Shown piece after piece: positions 10,711-20,960 of a stretch of DNA of 64,000 bases (within the stretch, counting starts at the first letter, position 1; each line of letters opens with the position of its first letter). The DNA is from Rhineura floridana (lineage: Eukaryota; Chordata; Lepidosauria; Squamata; Rhineuridae): positions 17,149,904 through 17,213,903 of the forward strand of contig NC_084483.1 of the NCBI RefSeq assembly GCF_030035675.1, read 5' to 3'. A program made the translations under genes and the position numbers. The notes under the pieces are model-generated. The model searched no databases. It was not told the origin of the DNA and was given only the letters and a program-made list of their open reading frames with translations.

Positions 10711-11388
10711 TCGAGCCCCAGCTCTCTCTGGAAGGGCAGGGAGGGGGAAGGCATGAGTTACAGATGCCTCAACTGCCAGAAGGTGTGGAAGATCCAGCTG
10801 TTGTGTCTACTCCAGACATTAGGGAAAGGAGTGTGTTAGATGCTCTGCCAATTCCCACGGGTGACCCAGCCCCCCTTGGTGACAGCGCTCAGCCTTCAAC
10901 CATCCCAACGGATCAGTTAGGGGAGGATTCCAAAAGAGCAGTAACTCCTCCTTCACCAAGCCATGAATTAGCAGTAACCCCCCCTTCGTCCCGCAGTAAC
11001 TTAGATACGCCTGACGCTTCTCAGCCCTCTACTTCCTGGACTGTTGATAAGGACCCTGTTTCATTTGATGAGCCCATGGAGGCTCACCCCCCCTCACCTC
11101 GCTCTCGGCGGCGGGAAAATTGTACCGGGCAGAGGGCAGGTGTGCGAAGGAGTGAGAGATTGCGCTCAAAAACTTTCCCTATATAAGTCTGCTGAGTATT
11201 GAGGGGGGTGTTGAGTCAACTTTCTTCTTACGTCGCAGAGCATGTCAAGAGTGTAGTTAGGGATTCCTAGTGAGTTAATGTAGGGTTTTCTATGAAGCGC
11301 ACTGCTTTTGATGTATCCATTGCTCTAATAAAACAAGATTTACTTGCACCAGCGTCTCAGTCTCCTGGTATCGACTCTGGATGGGACA
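10711..11388 (+). mobile_element. LTR retrotransposon fragment (Ty3/gypsy-like), 3' end
   Basis: A fossil fragment lies inside the BovB, with 'catctttt' at both edges. It comprises the C-terminal tail of a Pol-like frame (10764-11186, proline/serine-rich, ending in a basic RRSERLRSK stretch seen in gypsy-type Pol proteins), a purine-rich tract before 11210, and one LTR-like segment of about 180 bp (about 11210-11388, TG...CA ends, with an AATAAA signal). Only the 3' part of the element is present, so it is broken and cannot be complete. The family call is tentative. Confidence 0.6.
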
Positions 11389-11487
11389 TCTTTTTGGTTG
11401 CTCAAAAAATGTGTTTGCAAGAAACAAATTATTGGCTTCACAGAATTCAATAAGTCTTTCTCCTGCTTCATTTCTGTCTCCTAAGCC

Positions 11488-12114
11488 TCACATCCCCACA
11501 ATTCCTAGTTCTTCTCTGTTCCCTACCTTTGCATTCCAGGCCTCCATAATTATCAGCACATCTTGTTTTGGTGTGTGATCAATTTCTTCCTGTACTTCTG
11601 CGTAAAATCTCTCCAATTCCTCTTCTTCTGTGGTTGCTATTGGAGCATATACTTGGATAATGGTTATGTTAATAGGTTTCCCATTTAATCTCATAGATAT
11701 CACTTGCTCAGACCTTGCATTGTAGCTCCTAATTGCTTTTGCTACATCACTTCTCACTATTAAAGCAACCCCATTTCTTCTTAATTTTTCATTTCCTGTA
11801 TAAAATATTTTGTAGTTGCCTGATTGAAAATGTCCCATTCCCATCCATTTTAATTCACTCACGCCAAGTATTGTAATGTTGATGCATTCTATTTCTTGCT
11901 TGACAATTTCTAACTTTCCCTGGTTCATGCTTCTCACATTCCATGTTCCTGTGTGCGTCGTACAACTCCAGACTCTCCTTTCGCATTTGTGCACATCAGC
12001 CTCTGGGCTTCCTTTTGGCTTTGACCCAGCTGCATCATTAGTCACAGTGCTACTCGTACTTGTCCTTTGTTCTTCCCCAGGAGTTTGGTGCCTTCTGACC
12101 TGGTGGAGTCTCAT
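11488..12114 (-). pseudogene. BovB apurinic/apyrimidinic-type endonuclease domain
   Basis: A 208-codon open frame. About 55 residues of N-terminal linker precede the endonuclease start TGTWNVRSMNQGK, then GVSELKWMG with the catalytic glutamate, RNGVALIV, and INITIIQVYAP. Near the end, MEAWNAKVG stands where related proteins have a DxNAKVG-type motif, so a key acidic residue appears lost. The domain nicks target DNA for target-primed reverse transcription. The frame stops about 100 bp before the LTR fragment; RT sequence lies across two insertions. Confidence 0.9.
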
Positions 12115-12250
12115 CTTCCAGCACTATCTCGTGTTGCATTTTGGATACTCTGTGCATAGGATTTTCATGATAAGAGATATTCAGAGGTGGTTTACCATTG
12201 CCTTCCTCTGAGTTGGATGCATCTTTTTGCATAGTATTATCTTGGCACAC
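12050..12250 (-). pseudogene. BovB N-terminal region, related to the SINE body
   Basis: A 66-codon frame in the 5' part of BovB (SEEGNGKPPLNISYHENPMH). Its DNA at about 12150-12218 matches, over about 55 bp, the non-tRNA body of the Sauria-type SINEs at 1.1, 22.9 and 62.3 kb. The exact 5' end of the BovB is not certain and may lie up to about 12290. Confidence 0.7.
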
Positions 12251-12290
12251 ATATTCTACTCTTTCACTAAAATATTGTTTTGTCTATCAG

Positions 12291-13085
12291 GCAGCTCTGT
12301 ACTTGCTTCCTATCAGAAACTTTGGCAGCAACTTCTCTGGCAGCACTAAGTAACAATGCTTTATAGACATCCAAGAGGTTTTCCAAACAAAAATGACACA
12401 CATAGCAGAAAGTGTCGTCCATCATGGTTTATCATGGCTTCAGCAGTGCTCTAGTCTCTGCATCCACTTTTAACCTGCCTTCCATACGTAGATCATATAC
12501 AGGCCATGTACAAGTCAAATTATACAGCCATGAGAGTGGCTGTATACTATAGTCAGTGGGGATTTTTCTCATTCCGCAATGTTAAACGGAAAATATCCCC
12601 CATGCCATTCTGAGGCTTCCCACAAGCTCATTTCAAAACAAAACCTTACAAAACTTATAGTTCTGAACTCAGAAATGCTTGCTTAACAACCCTGTCAATT
12701 TTCATGGCGATACACAAAACAGCCAGAGAGAATCGAGAGTTCAAAATCTAAAAAGAGAGAAAAAAACTCAGAGCCCTTTTGGACTTTTTTCTGCGAGTTA
12801 TCATAATCTGTTGAAATTCATTAAAAATCAGCCATGTTCACAGAGTACCTGTAATCCTAGTACTGACCTTGCCCCATACTCTGACCTTCATCTACTGCAG
12901 TTTAAAAGTTTAAAAAAATGCCTGGTTGATTTTTAATTAATTTAAGAAATTTTGGCTGGAAGCCTATTATAACGCGGGACATGCTCAGTAAGGACCAACT
13001 GTCAGTGTTCTAAAAGCCTTACAGCTGCTGGGCTTGGCTAATCAGAGGGCCACACCCACACCAGACTTGATTTCACTTGAGACAG
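12291..13085. other. No recognised feature
   Basis: Intergenic DNA without a recognised gene or repeat. The 85-codon frame at 12679-12936 has no recognisable motif. Confidence 0.45.
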
Positions 13086-13275
13086 TCATGGCTTCCCTCA
13101 AAGAATCCTGGGAAGTGTAGTTTGTGAAGGGTGCTGAGAGGAGACTCCTATTCCCCTGAGAGAATGGTTAACAGTCAGCCACTCTGATTAAAGGTCTGTG
13201 AAACAGGGCATCTCCTAGCAACTCTCAGCACCCTTCACTAACTACACTTCCCAGGATACTGAGAGAAGCCATGAT
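13086..13275. mobile_element. Palindromic MITE ('cccaggattctttg' family)
   Basis: The left arm (agaatcctgggaagtgtagt, gggtgctgagag) is mirrored by the right arm (ctctcagcacccttcac, acacttcccaggat). Related members lie at 26426-29710 (split), 42024-42187 and 49579-49911. It has no coding content. Confidence 0.7.
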
Positions 13276-13305
13276 TGGCTTTGAGCCATGGCTTTGAGAG
13301 AAGCC

Positions 13306-13452
13306 ATGATAAATTGTTTTAAATTGTTTTTAAAATATGTGTTTTTAAATTTGTATATTTGTTTTTAATGTTTTTAGTTATTGTAAACCGCCCAGAGAGC
13401 TTTGGCTATGGGGCAGTATATAAATACACTAAATAAATAGATAAATAAATAA
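13306..13452 (+). mobile_element. L2/CR1-type LINE 3' end
   Basis: The 3' UTR end 'gtaaaccgcccagagagctt' ... 'tataaatacactaaataaat' ends in an AAAT repeat. The same end recurs at 55433-55693. No coding part is visible. Confidence 0.75.
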
Positions 13453-13527
13453 TGATTGTCCAAAGTGTAATAGAGGCCTGGTGTGGATGTGGCCAGGGAC
13501 AGCTTTGTTTTAAATTTGGGTGGGAGG

Positions 13528-13705
13528 TAGGGTTGCCAGGTTCAGGGCCTGAGACTGATCCTGTATCTTTAGGAGAAGAGAAAGTCAGCCAAGTGCTGGT
13601 GTTCTTGCAACATTGTAATGGGAAAAACCACAAGGTAGAATTGTCCCTTCTCCCTGCCCAACTGTGAAAGATACAGAAGACGTCTTGGTTGGCAGCCCCA
13701 GCCTG
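13528..13705. mobile_element. Half copy of the GGGTTGCCAGG foldback MITE
   Basis: The left arm and centre match 2650-2830 (gggttgccagg, ggagaagagaaagtcagcca). The right arm is absent; the sequence changes at about 13700 into the tandem repeat that follows. Confidence 0.75.
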
Positions 13706-13706
13706 G

Positions 13707-14145
13707 TCAGTTTTACCTATCCTAATCATGATTGCATAGGAGTATATCCGATTCAACTCAATAATCATACAAATGATCAGACCTGCCTTTCCCCTCTTTC
13801 CCCTTTCCTCTCCCTTTCTCCTCCCCTCTTCCTTCTTCCACCTTCCCTGCCCACTCCAGCCCTCCATCCCTACCCCCCCGTCAGTTTTACCTATCCTAAG
13901 CATGATTGCACTGGAGTAAATCCCACTGAACTCAATAAACATGCAAACGACCACATCTGTCCTTCTTCTCCCCTCCCCCTCCTGCCTGCTCCCATCCCAG
14001 TCCTCCCCTCTGCCTTTCCACCCCTCCCTTCTCCCCCTCCTCCCTTCCCCATCCCTTGTGGTCAGTTTCACCTATCCTAAGCATGATTGCCTGGTGTGTG
14101 TGTGTAAATCCCACTTAACTCAATAAGCATGCAAATGATCAATCC
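13707..14145. repeat. Pyrimidine-rich tandem repeat, about 175-bp unit
   Basis: Units begin at 13707, 13881 and 14062 with 'tcagttttacctatcctaa' or a close variant, giving periods of 174 and 181 bp. Each unit has a conserved 80-bp part (cctatcctaa.catgattgc, actcaataa.cat.caaa) followed by a C/T-only tract on the plus strand. The last unit is partial. Long frames crossing it (13406-14080) come from the low-complexity tract and are not genes. Confidence 0.85.
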
Positions 14146-14198
14146 ATTCTCAGCAAACTTGCACAGGATCCCATTTCTTACCTCCCGGATTAAAAAGC

Positions 14199-15543
14199 AG
14201 GGAAATTCACTAATAGGCAAAAAAACCTTGCGGTTTAAGAATGTACCTATAGCCCACAGATATTTCTACCAAACTTTAAAAAGCAGGGAAATTGGGCAGC
14301 TATAGTGAATGCGCCAGGGGAGCAGGAGACCTGAACTCTTCTCTGAGATATTGTACTGCCCTACAAAGTTGTCAAAATGCAAACACAATTTGGGTTGGTC
14401 TTTCACAGTCCAATCCACTTCCTGTGTAGCTTGGAAGAATTTGGTAACATGTGCCTCTGAGCATATAGTGAGTGGTGGCAACACCTGTAATCAGCCCAAA
14501 TAATAGAAAGAAGATATGTCCTGTGCTGATCTTGTTTTAGCCGGGAGGAAGCAACATTGTTAAGACAGTTGATATAGTTCAGATGGTCACTTTAAATATG
14601 TCTGATTTACTTTGCAATTTTAGTGAAGTTTTCTATAGGAAATCATTTTCTTTTGCTTTTGTTTCTATGAATATGTGAAGTACAGCAACACTGCAAAATT
14701 TATACTAAAAAAACTCCAAACATAATTGTGGAATAATGGCACTGATTTCTGCAAAATAGTCTCCAGTGGACCTCAGAAGTGTCTCAATTTGCACAAGATA
14801 AAACAGTGGGAGGTGAAATATATTCTAGCAAAATTCTAGGTGTGCTCTATGTTTTTAATTGATCGTGAACACCTTGACTTAAATAAAGTGGTTGAAACAT
14901 AGCAGGCTGGAAACATGCATCCTCTTTTTTCCAACAACTAGAGTCATTGCTAAAGTAGCAGCATATTGTGATCAGTCTGATTTTACATTAAACTGCAGTT
15001 TCAGGTCCAACTGTTAATGCACCCAAAATAGAAATAGACCATAACCTCCAGTTTGAAACAAAAGAGACTATACATTGACCAATAAAAAGGCTTTGAAATT
15101 AATAAAAATAAATTTGACACAGATTTCTAAGATGAATAATGAGGGAAATAAAATTTTCTTGTTTAGATTCTCTGTAGAAACATTAGTAACACAGGAAAGA
15201 AGCAAAGTAAGAAGAACAGCAACAAACATACAAAAATATAATTCTCCATCTTTGGAGATTACAGGTGTTGCCACCACTCACCGTATGCTCAGAGGCACAT
15301 GTTACCAAATTCTTCCAAGCTACACAGGAAGTGGATTGGACTGTGAAAGACCAACCCAAATTGTGTTTGCATTTTGACAAATTTGTAGGGCAGTACAATA
15401 TCTCAGAGAGGAGTTCAGGTCTCCTGCTCCCCTGGTGCATTCACTATAGCTGCCCAATTTCCCTGCTTTTTAAAATTTGGTAGAAATATTTGTGGGCTAT
15501 AGATACATTCTTAAACCGCAAGGTTTTTTGCCTATTAGTGAAT
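14199..15543. mobile_element. Element with about 290-bp terminal inverted repeats
   Basis: The left arm (about 14199-14492) is repeated in inverse at about 15250-15543. Both run from CACTAATAGGCAAAAAA-like ends to 'ccacctgtaat'-like inner edges and are about 90% or more identical by eye. The interior of about 760 bp is A/T-rich with no recognisable protein. The 72- and 64-codon frames inside the arms are mirror images of one another. No target duplication is clear. It may be a non-autonomous DNA transposon with long ends or two inverted copies. I cannot assign a superfamily. Confidence 0.65.
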
Positions 15544-15618
15544 ACTGACTACATTAACACAAACATGTTAGCATGTACGCAGTCTAAGAAAAAATCTAGA
15601 ACAGAGCTAGCCTTACTA

Positions 15619-16007
15619 GGGCTCTTTCAGACAACCTGTTTATTCAGTATTCACACTGATTTGCTTATATGGTGGTTAGATGGTCTTTACTGAGCATTCA
15701 TTCTTAAGAAACTTTGCTGATAGGTCAGTTATATGACAATGAGCATTCATTGTGCATTCATCATGATTTACTTAAAAAAACCCACATTTGTACACATCTT
15801 CCCATTCATCATTCATTAATCCCATACTTTTCAGTGCATTTCCCCATCACTTTCCAAACCATCCAAAAAAAAAATTAAAACAATTTTTTTAAATTGGATT
15901 TATTGTGTCAGGGGCAGAGTACTTTAATCCATTTTAAATGCAGAAATCTAAAATTCCAGTATGCACCTGAATCCCTGCCACAAAATACTGACAGTCTGGA
16001 GGCACCC
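15619..16007. mobile_element. MITE, same family as 34078-34457
   Basis: Ends read GGGCTCTTTCAGAC on the left and, in reverse complement, GGGTGCCTCCAGACTG on the right. The body aligns with 34078-34457 over its length ('gagcattcatt', 'atcattcatt', 'aaaatactgac.gtctgga'). The flanking 3 bp do not match here, unlike the TTA seen in the second copy. Confidence 0.65.
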
Positions 16008-16021
16008 ATTTAGACCAGAGA

Positions 16022-16470
16022 TTCATTCATTCATTTAATAAAATGTATATATTGCTAATTGTACATAAAATCACTAAGTGATTTACAAATACTATAAATA
16101 TACATTAAAATAGTCAATAAAAGTAAAAGTTAAAAACAAGTTTAAAAAATCAAAACATAAAAAAAAATATACATCATAAGCTAAATTTGAAGATTAAAAT
16201 ACTTGTCAACTTTCCATGTTCGTGTAGGCTTGCCTAAATAGAAAAGACTTTAGCAGGTGCCAAAAAAGAATACAGCGAAGGTGCTTGCCTGATGTCAATA
16301 GGCAGGGAGTTCCAGCATGGAAGAGCTGCCGTACCTTATAAGCGCAGAACAAACATTATGTGGCACTTATAAAAGTGCCAGTTTCGCAGATTGAAGCTGT
16401 TAATAATAATCTGTTCTGCAGATAAATGAGCTGTTCACAGTTATCATTTACAAATCAAAGGTTAATTCCT
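16022..16470 (-). mobile_element. L2-like LINE 3' part
   Basis: On the minus strand this has an L2-type coding end (gaactccctgcctattgaca, as in WNSLPIDIRQ), then an A/T-rich 3' UTR ending in an AAATGAATG-type tail at 16022. It is close to the better preserved copy at 27962-28470. Confidence 0.65.
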
Positions 16471-16511
16471 TAACGGTCATTAAGAAAATATTACAGAGAG
16501 ATTCTGCAGGG

Positions 16512-17045
16512 CAGAGGTAGAAAATGTGTTTGGCTCCATGGGCCAGAGCTTTACCAAGATCTGCACCTTGGGTCAAATTTGACAAGTGAGTAGCCCCACC
16601 CAATCTCATGATTATGACATCACATGATTAGGAGGTGGGTGGGGGCGCCCATCTGTCAAAATCCCTTGTGTTTCCCTTAAGTCTCCACAATCAGGGACAA
16701 GTCCATGATCGCAGGGAGTGAAGCAAATGGGAGCACAGGAGCTGTTTTAAAGCTTGTGCGCATGGCTGCTTCAAAGAGCGCTTTTGCATTGAGCTTTAGA
16801 CCTTGCTCAGCTGATGAGCAGGCATTAAATCCTGCTGGCTTGGCTGCGTGATCTTGTTCCCTACTGGGAACAGGATTGTGCAGCCAAGGAAGGATAAAAC
16901 CCTGTCCATCCGCCCATCAGCTAGTGATGTCAGTTGGTGGGCAGATGGGTGTGGTTTGGGGAAAATTACTTTGGGGACTATATGGGACCCCCCGGGGGAG
17001 TCATGATTAGCCTGGATGCTGGAGACTCCCCATCCTTACTGCAGG
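16512..17045. mobile_element. hAT-like MITE with internal foldback
   Basis: The left part (ggctccatgggccagag, gatctgcaccttgggtcaaa) has the look of a common squamate hAT MITE. Inside, 16804-16921 is a palindrome (gcaggcattaaatcctgctg mirrored near 16900). The right end is vague. No target duplication was found. It abuts the RTE-like LINE. Confidence 0.4.
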
Positions 17046-17342
17046 GTATGAACACTGTTAGAATGCAAAACATTTTTTCCTAGGGCAGTAGGTGATTTTT
17101 GCAACCTAACTGCTATCCTCCTATATGAAAGGCCCGCAGGTAAAATCCTTGCAAGGATCCTCTCAGGGATCCTCACAAATCTCCTCCTGCCGATCTTGGA
17201 GGCTGTCCTCCCTGAATCTCAAAATGGTTTCCGCCCTTCCAGGGGGACAGTGGACGTGATCTTCACTGCACGACAGCTTCAAGAAAAATGCAGGGAGCAG
17301 AATCAACCTTTATATATGGTGTTTATTGATCTGACTAAGGCC

Positions 17343-17458
17343 CAGAGCTTGGAAAAGTTACTTTTTTGAACTACAACTCCGATCAGCCCAATCCAGTGGC
17401 CATGCTTGCTGGGGCTGATGGGAGTTGTAGTTTAAAAAAGTAACTTTTCCAAGCTCTG
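17343..17458. mobile_element. Short palindromic hAT-like MITE
   Basis: The ends CAGAGCTTGG and CCAAGCTCTG are perfect inverted repeats. The body forms a hairpin with 'agttgtagtttaaaaaagta' and its mirror. The flanks ctaaggcc and caaggcc are an imperfect 7-8-bp duplication of the RTE codons LTKA, so the insertion is precise. A copy of its right half is at 46252-46316. Confidence 0.85.
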
Positions 17459-17531
17459 CAAGGCCTTTGACACTGTGAATTGAACCGCTCTCTGGACCAT
17501 CCTTCTGAAAACTGGATGCCCTGATAAATTT

Positions 17532-18419
17532 GTGAATATTTTGCGACTCCTTCATGACAACATGACAGCAACAATTTTGGACAACAATGGCTTTCAGAGT
17601 GATCCATTCAGAGTTGGATCAGGCGTAAAACAGGGATGCATCATTGCTCCAACCTTATTTGATATCTTCATTGCTATGATTCTACACCTTATTGAGGGGA
17701 AACTTCCTACTGGTGTGGAAATCATTTATCGAATAGATGGAAAGCTTTTTAATCTCAGTAGGCTGAAAACAAAAAGTAAGGTAATGTCAACCTCTGTCGT
17801 AGAACTTCAGTATGTCGATGATAATGTAGTCTCTGCACATTCAGAGAAAGATCTTCAAATTATCCTAAATGTCTTCACAGAAGCATATGGAAAGCTTGAG
17901 CTCTCACTTAATATTAAAAAAACCAAAGTGCATCATCAACAAGTGCAAACAAGTCCCTCTGTAGCACCATCGATCCAGCTTAATGGTGTGACATTGGAGA
18001 ACGTTGATCACTTCCCCTATCTTGGCAGCCATCTCTCTGTAAAAGCTAACATCGATGCTGAAATTCAACATCGTCTGAGCTCTGTGAGTGCCGCATTCTC
18101 CTGAATGAAGCGTAGAGTGTTCGAGGATCAGGATAGTCGCAGGGAGACCAAAATGCTTATTTACAAAGCCATTGTACTACCGACCTTACTGGATGCCTGT
18201 GAAACATGGACCATTTATAAATGCCACTCCCAACTTCTTGAAAGATTCCACCAATGCTGCCTCCAGAAAATTCTGCAAATTACTTGGGAAGACAGACGGA
18301 CTAATGTTAGCGTTTTGGAAGAAGCAAAGACTACCAGTGTTGAAACAAGGATCCTTCAACATCAACTTTGTTGGACCGGCCATGTTGTTCGAATGCCTAA
18401 TCACAGTTTCCCAACTTAA
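17532..18419 (+). pseudogene. RTE-like reverse transcriptase palm, thumb and tail
   Basis: The frame runs from within the RT (VNILRLLHDNMTATILDNNG, PFRVGSGVKQGCIIAPTLFD) through the catalytic YVDD at about 17812 to a single in-frame TGA at 18102-18104. It continues in the same frame to 18419 (MKRRVFEDQDSRRETKMLIY, VLPTLLDACETWT, ILQHQLCWTGHVVRM). Upstream RT blocks are at 17130-17340 and the C-terminal end lies beyond the L1 at 20971-21270. It is a broken LINE gene. Confidence 0.85.
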
Positions 18420-18481
18420 AGATGGAAAAGAGAACATCAGTGGACAGCAAAAGAGGTTTAAAGATGTTCTTAAAGCGAATC

Positions 18482-20960
18482 GAAGAGGGAAAGATACCGG
18501 ATAGTTGGAAAAATGCTAATATAACATTAATACCTAAAGAGGAGCAAGATTTAACTAAAACAAAAAATTATCGACCAATATCTCTATTGAATAATGACTA
18601 TACAATTTTTACAATGATCTTGGCAGAAAGATTGAAAATAATAGTGCAACAATTTATTCAGGAAGATCAATCAGGGTTTTTACCTAAAAGACAATTACGT
18701 GACAACGTCAGGAATGTCTTGAATGTCTTGGAATATTTAGAACAACGAAATGATAAACAAGCAGCTTTGATTTTTTTAGATGCTGAAAAAGCATTTGATA
18801 ATTTGAATTGGAAATTTATGTTCCAGGTTTTGGAGCAAATGGATTTTGGAGACAATTTTATAAAATGGATTAGATCGATCTATACATCTCAGAAGGCTCA
18901 GATAATTGTTAATGGAGATTTAACGGATTCATGTGAAATACAAAAGGGTACAAGACAGGGATGTCCTTTATCTCCCCTTTTATTTATTCTGGTCTTAGAA
19001 GTGCTGCTTAGAGATATAAGGCAAGATAAAAGAATTTCGGGATTAAAGATAAAAAAAGAATATAAATTGAGAGCATTTGCTGATGATTTGATAATTGTAC
19101 TAGAAAATCCTTTGGAAGGAATTAATGTATTGATGGACAAATTAAAAGAATTTGGACCGTTAGCAGGATTTAAGATCAACAATCAAAAAACAAAGATGTT
19201 GGTGAAAAATTTAACTTTAAGGGAACAGAAAGAGTTAATGGACAAGACAGATTTTACAATAGAGAAAAAGTTGAAATATTTAGGTATCATTATGACAAAT
19301 AAAAATTCAAAGTTGTTTCATAATAATTATGAAAAATTATGGACAGAGATTAAGAAAGACTTGCTAAAATGGGATAAACTACAACTGTCATTAATGGGTA
19401 GAATATCTGTGATAAAAATGAATGTATTACCGAGAATGATGTTTTTGTTTCAAACAATACCTGTAATATCCTCTGATTTACCTTTTAAACAATGGCAAAA
19501 AGATATCTCTAAATTTGTATGGCAAGGAAAAAAACCAAGAGTTAAATTTAAACTACTACAAGATGCCAAAGAAAGAGGAGGACTGGGATTACCAAATCTG
19601 AGAGTTTATTTTGTTGCCTGCTGTTTAGTCTGGATAAAGGAATGGATTTTATTGAGGAATAAAAGACTATTGGATTTGGAGGGCCATAATTTGAAGTGGG
19701 GATGGCATGGATATTTATGGTATGACAAAGTAAAAGTAAATGTAGACTTTAACAATCATTTTATAAGACGTCCTCTGTTGAAAATATGGAATAGATATAA
19801 ACCAAGGTTTTATTCGAAAATACCATTATGTGTCTCAAGTCAAGAAGCGTTTTATAGAAGAGAAATGGCTGGAAAAGAGAAATGGTTAACTTATCAAGAA
19901 CTATTAGAAAATGTACATGGAGAATATACAATGAAAGAGAGAGAACAACTGACAAAGGAAGGATATAGTTTTCAATGGTTTGCCTATTTACAATTGTTAG
20001 AAAGATATAAAATGGACAAGAAAATGTATGGGTTTGAAATAAGTAAATCTGATTTTGAAATAGGATTGTGTACAAATGATGAAAATATAATTGCGAAAAT
20101 GTATAAACTCTTATTGAAAATAGATATGGAGGAAGAACAAGTAAAAGAGTGTATGGTAAAGTGGGCAAAAAATTTTGGTCAAAACATACAAATGGATCAA
20201 TGGGAAAATATGTGGAAAAAAGGTTTGAAATTTACACTATGCTATAATCTTAAAGAAAATTTTTATAAAATGATGTACCATTGGTACATGACTCCAGAAA
20301 AGTTGTCAAAAATGTATAGTAATGTTTCTAATGTTTGTTGGAAATGTAAACAAGAAGGATCATTTTATCATATGTGGTGGTTATGTAAAAAGGCAAAATC
20401 ATTTTGGGCACAGATAGGTAGGAAGATGCAAAAAATTCTAAAGATAAATATTCAGTCAAAACCAGAATTTTTTTTATTGGGTTTTATGGATAAACAAATA
20501 GAAAAGAAATATGGAAGAATAATATTATATATGATTACGGCAGCAAGATTATTATATGCACAAAAGTGGAAAATGGAATCAACACCAACAATGGAAGAAT
20601 GGCTATTGAAATTAATGGATTTAGTAGAAATGGACAAATTGACATGTTTACTTAGAGAAAAATCGACAGATACATTTCTTAAGGAATGGAAGCCTCTTTT
20701 AGACTTTTTGTTGAAAGATCAAAATAAAATGATGATACTGGGATTTGACGATTAATTAAGACAGCCTATGGAGAAAAGTGATCCTGTATGTATACATTAA
20801 GGGACAGGTTTGATGTATATTATATACTTATAGCTGATCTGCGACAAATCGGAAGTCAACTATTTTATTTTCATTTTTTGTTGATGTATTGTTATGTTTT
20901 TTTGACTTTGTTTTGTTTGTTTTTGGAAAAATTTGAATAAAAATTATTATAAAAAAAAAA
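18482..20960 (+). mobile_element. L1 LINE, 5'-truncated, long intact ORF2 remainder
   Basis: The insertion is flanked by AAAGCGAATC at 18472-18481 and 20961-20970 and has an A-tail. About 757 codons of ORF2 remain open to the TAA at 20755. They start in the RT fingers (SWKNANITLIPKEEQD, YRPISLLN), followed by QEDQSGFLPKRQLRDN, FLDAEKAFDNLNW, GTRQGCPLSPLLF and the catalytic FADD (19075). The C-terminal Cys/His motif reads VCWKCKQEGSFYHMWWLC. Full L1 ORF2 is about 1270 codons, so endonuclease and N-terminus are missing. Lack of stops suggests a fairly recent insertion. The apparent ATG at 18422 lies in the RTE target and is not an L1 start. Confidence 0.92.

Larger units (their letters stand above)
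5867..12290 (-). mobile_element. BovB (RTE) LINE, nearly full length, interrupted
   Basis: One minus-strand BovB runs from its 5' region near 12290 to its 3' tail near 5867. Removing the two insertions (7912-10543 and about 10711-11388) leaves about 3.1 kb, close to the 3.2-3.8 kb of a full BovB. The order on the minus strand is AP-type endonuclease (11488-12114), linker (10553-10705 and 7288-7893), reverse transcriptase with YADD (about 6615) and C-terminal domain (5884-6300). In BovB the single ORF encodes endonuclease plus reverse transcriptase, which copies RNA into nicked DNA. Several stops and shifts make it inactive. Confidence 0.9.

Noticed and set aside
10764-11186. 140-codon frame as a host gene
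   Set aside because: Its basic RRSERLRSK end, the purine tract and the LTR-like end after it place it in an old LTR-element fragment.
13406-14080. Long frames of 138 and 221 codons on both strands
   Set aside because: They arise from the pyrimidine-rich tandem repeat and a LINE 3' end; no gene-like features.
14266-15483. Mirror-image frames of 72 codons as a duplicated gene
   Set aside because: They are the same inverted-repeat arm read in both places; no domain was recognised.
18422-18481. ATG-started N-terminus of the 777-codon frame
   Set aside because: This part lies in the RTE target DNA before the L1 insertion point (TSD at 18472-18481) and is in a chance frame with the L1 ORF2.
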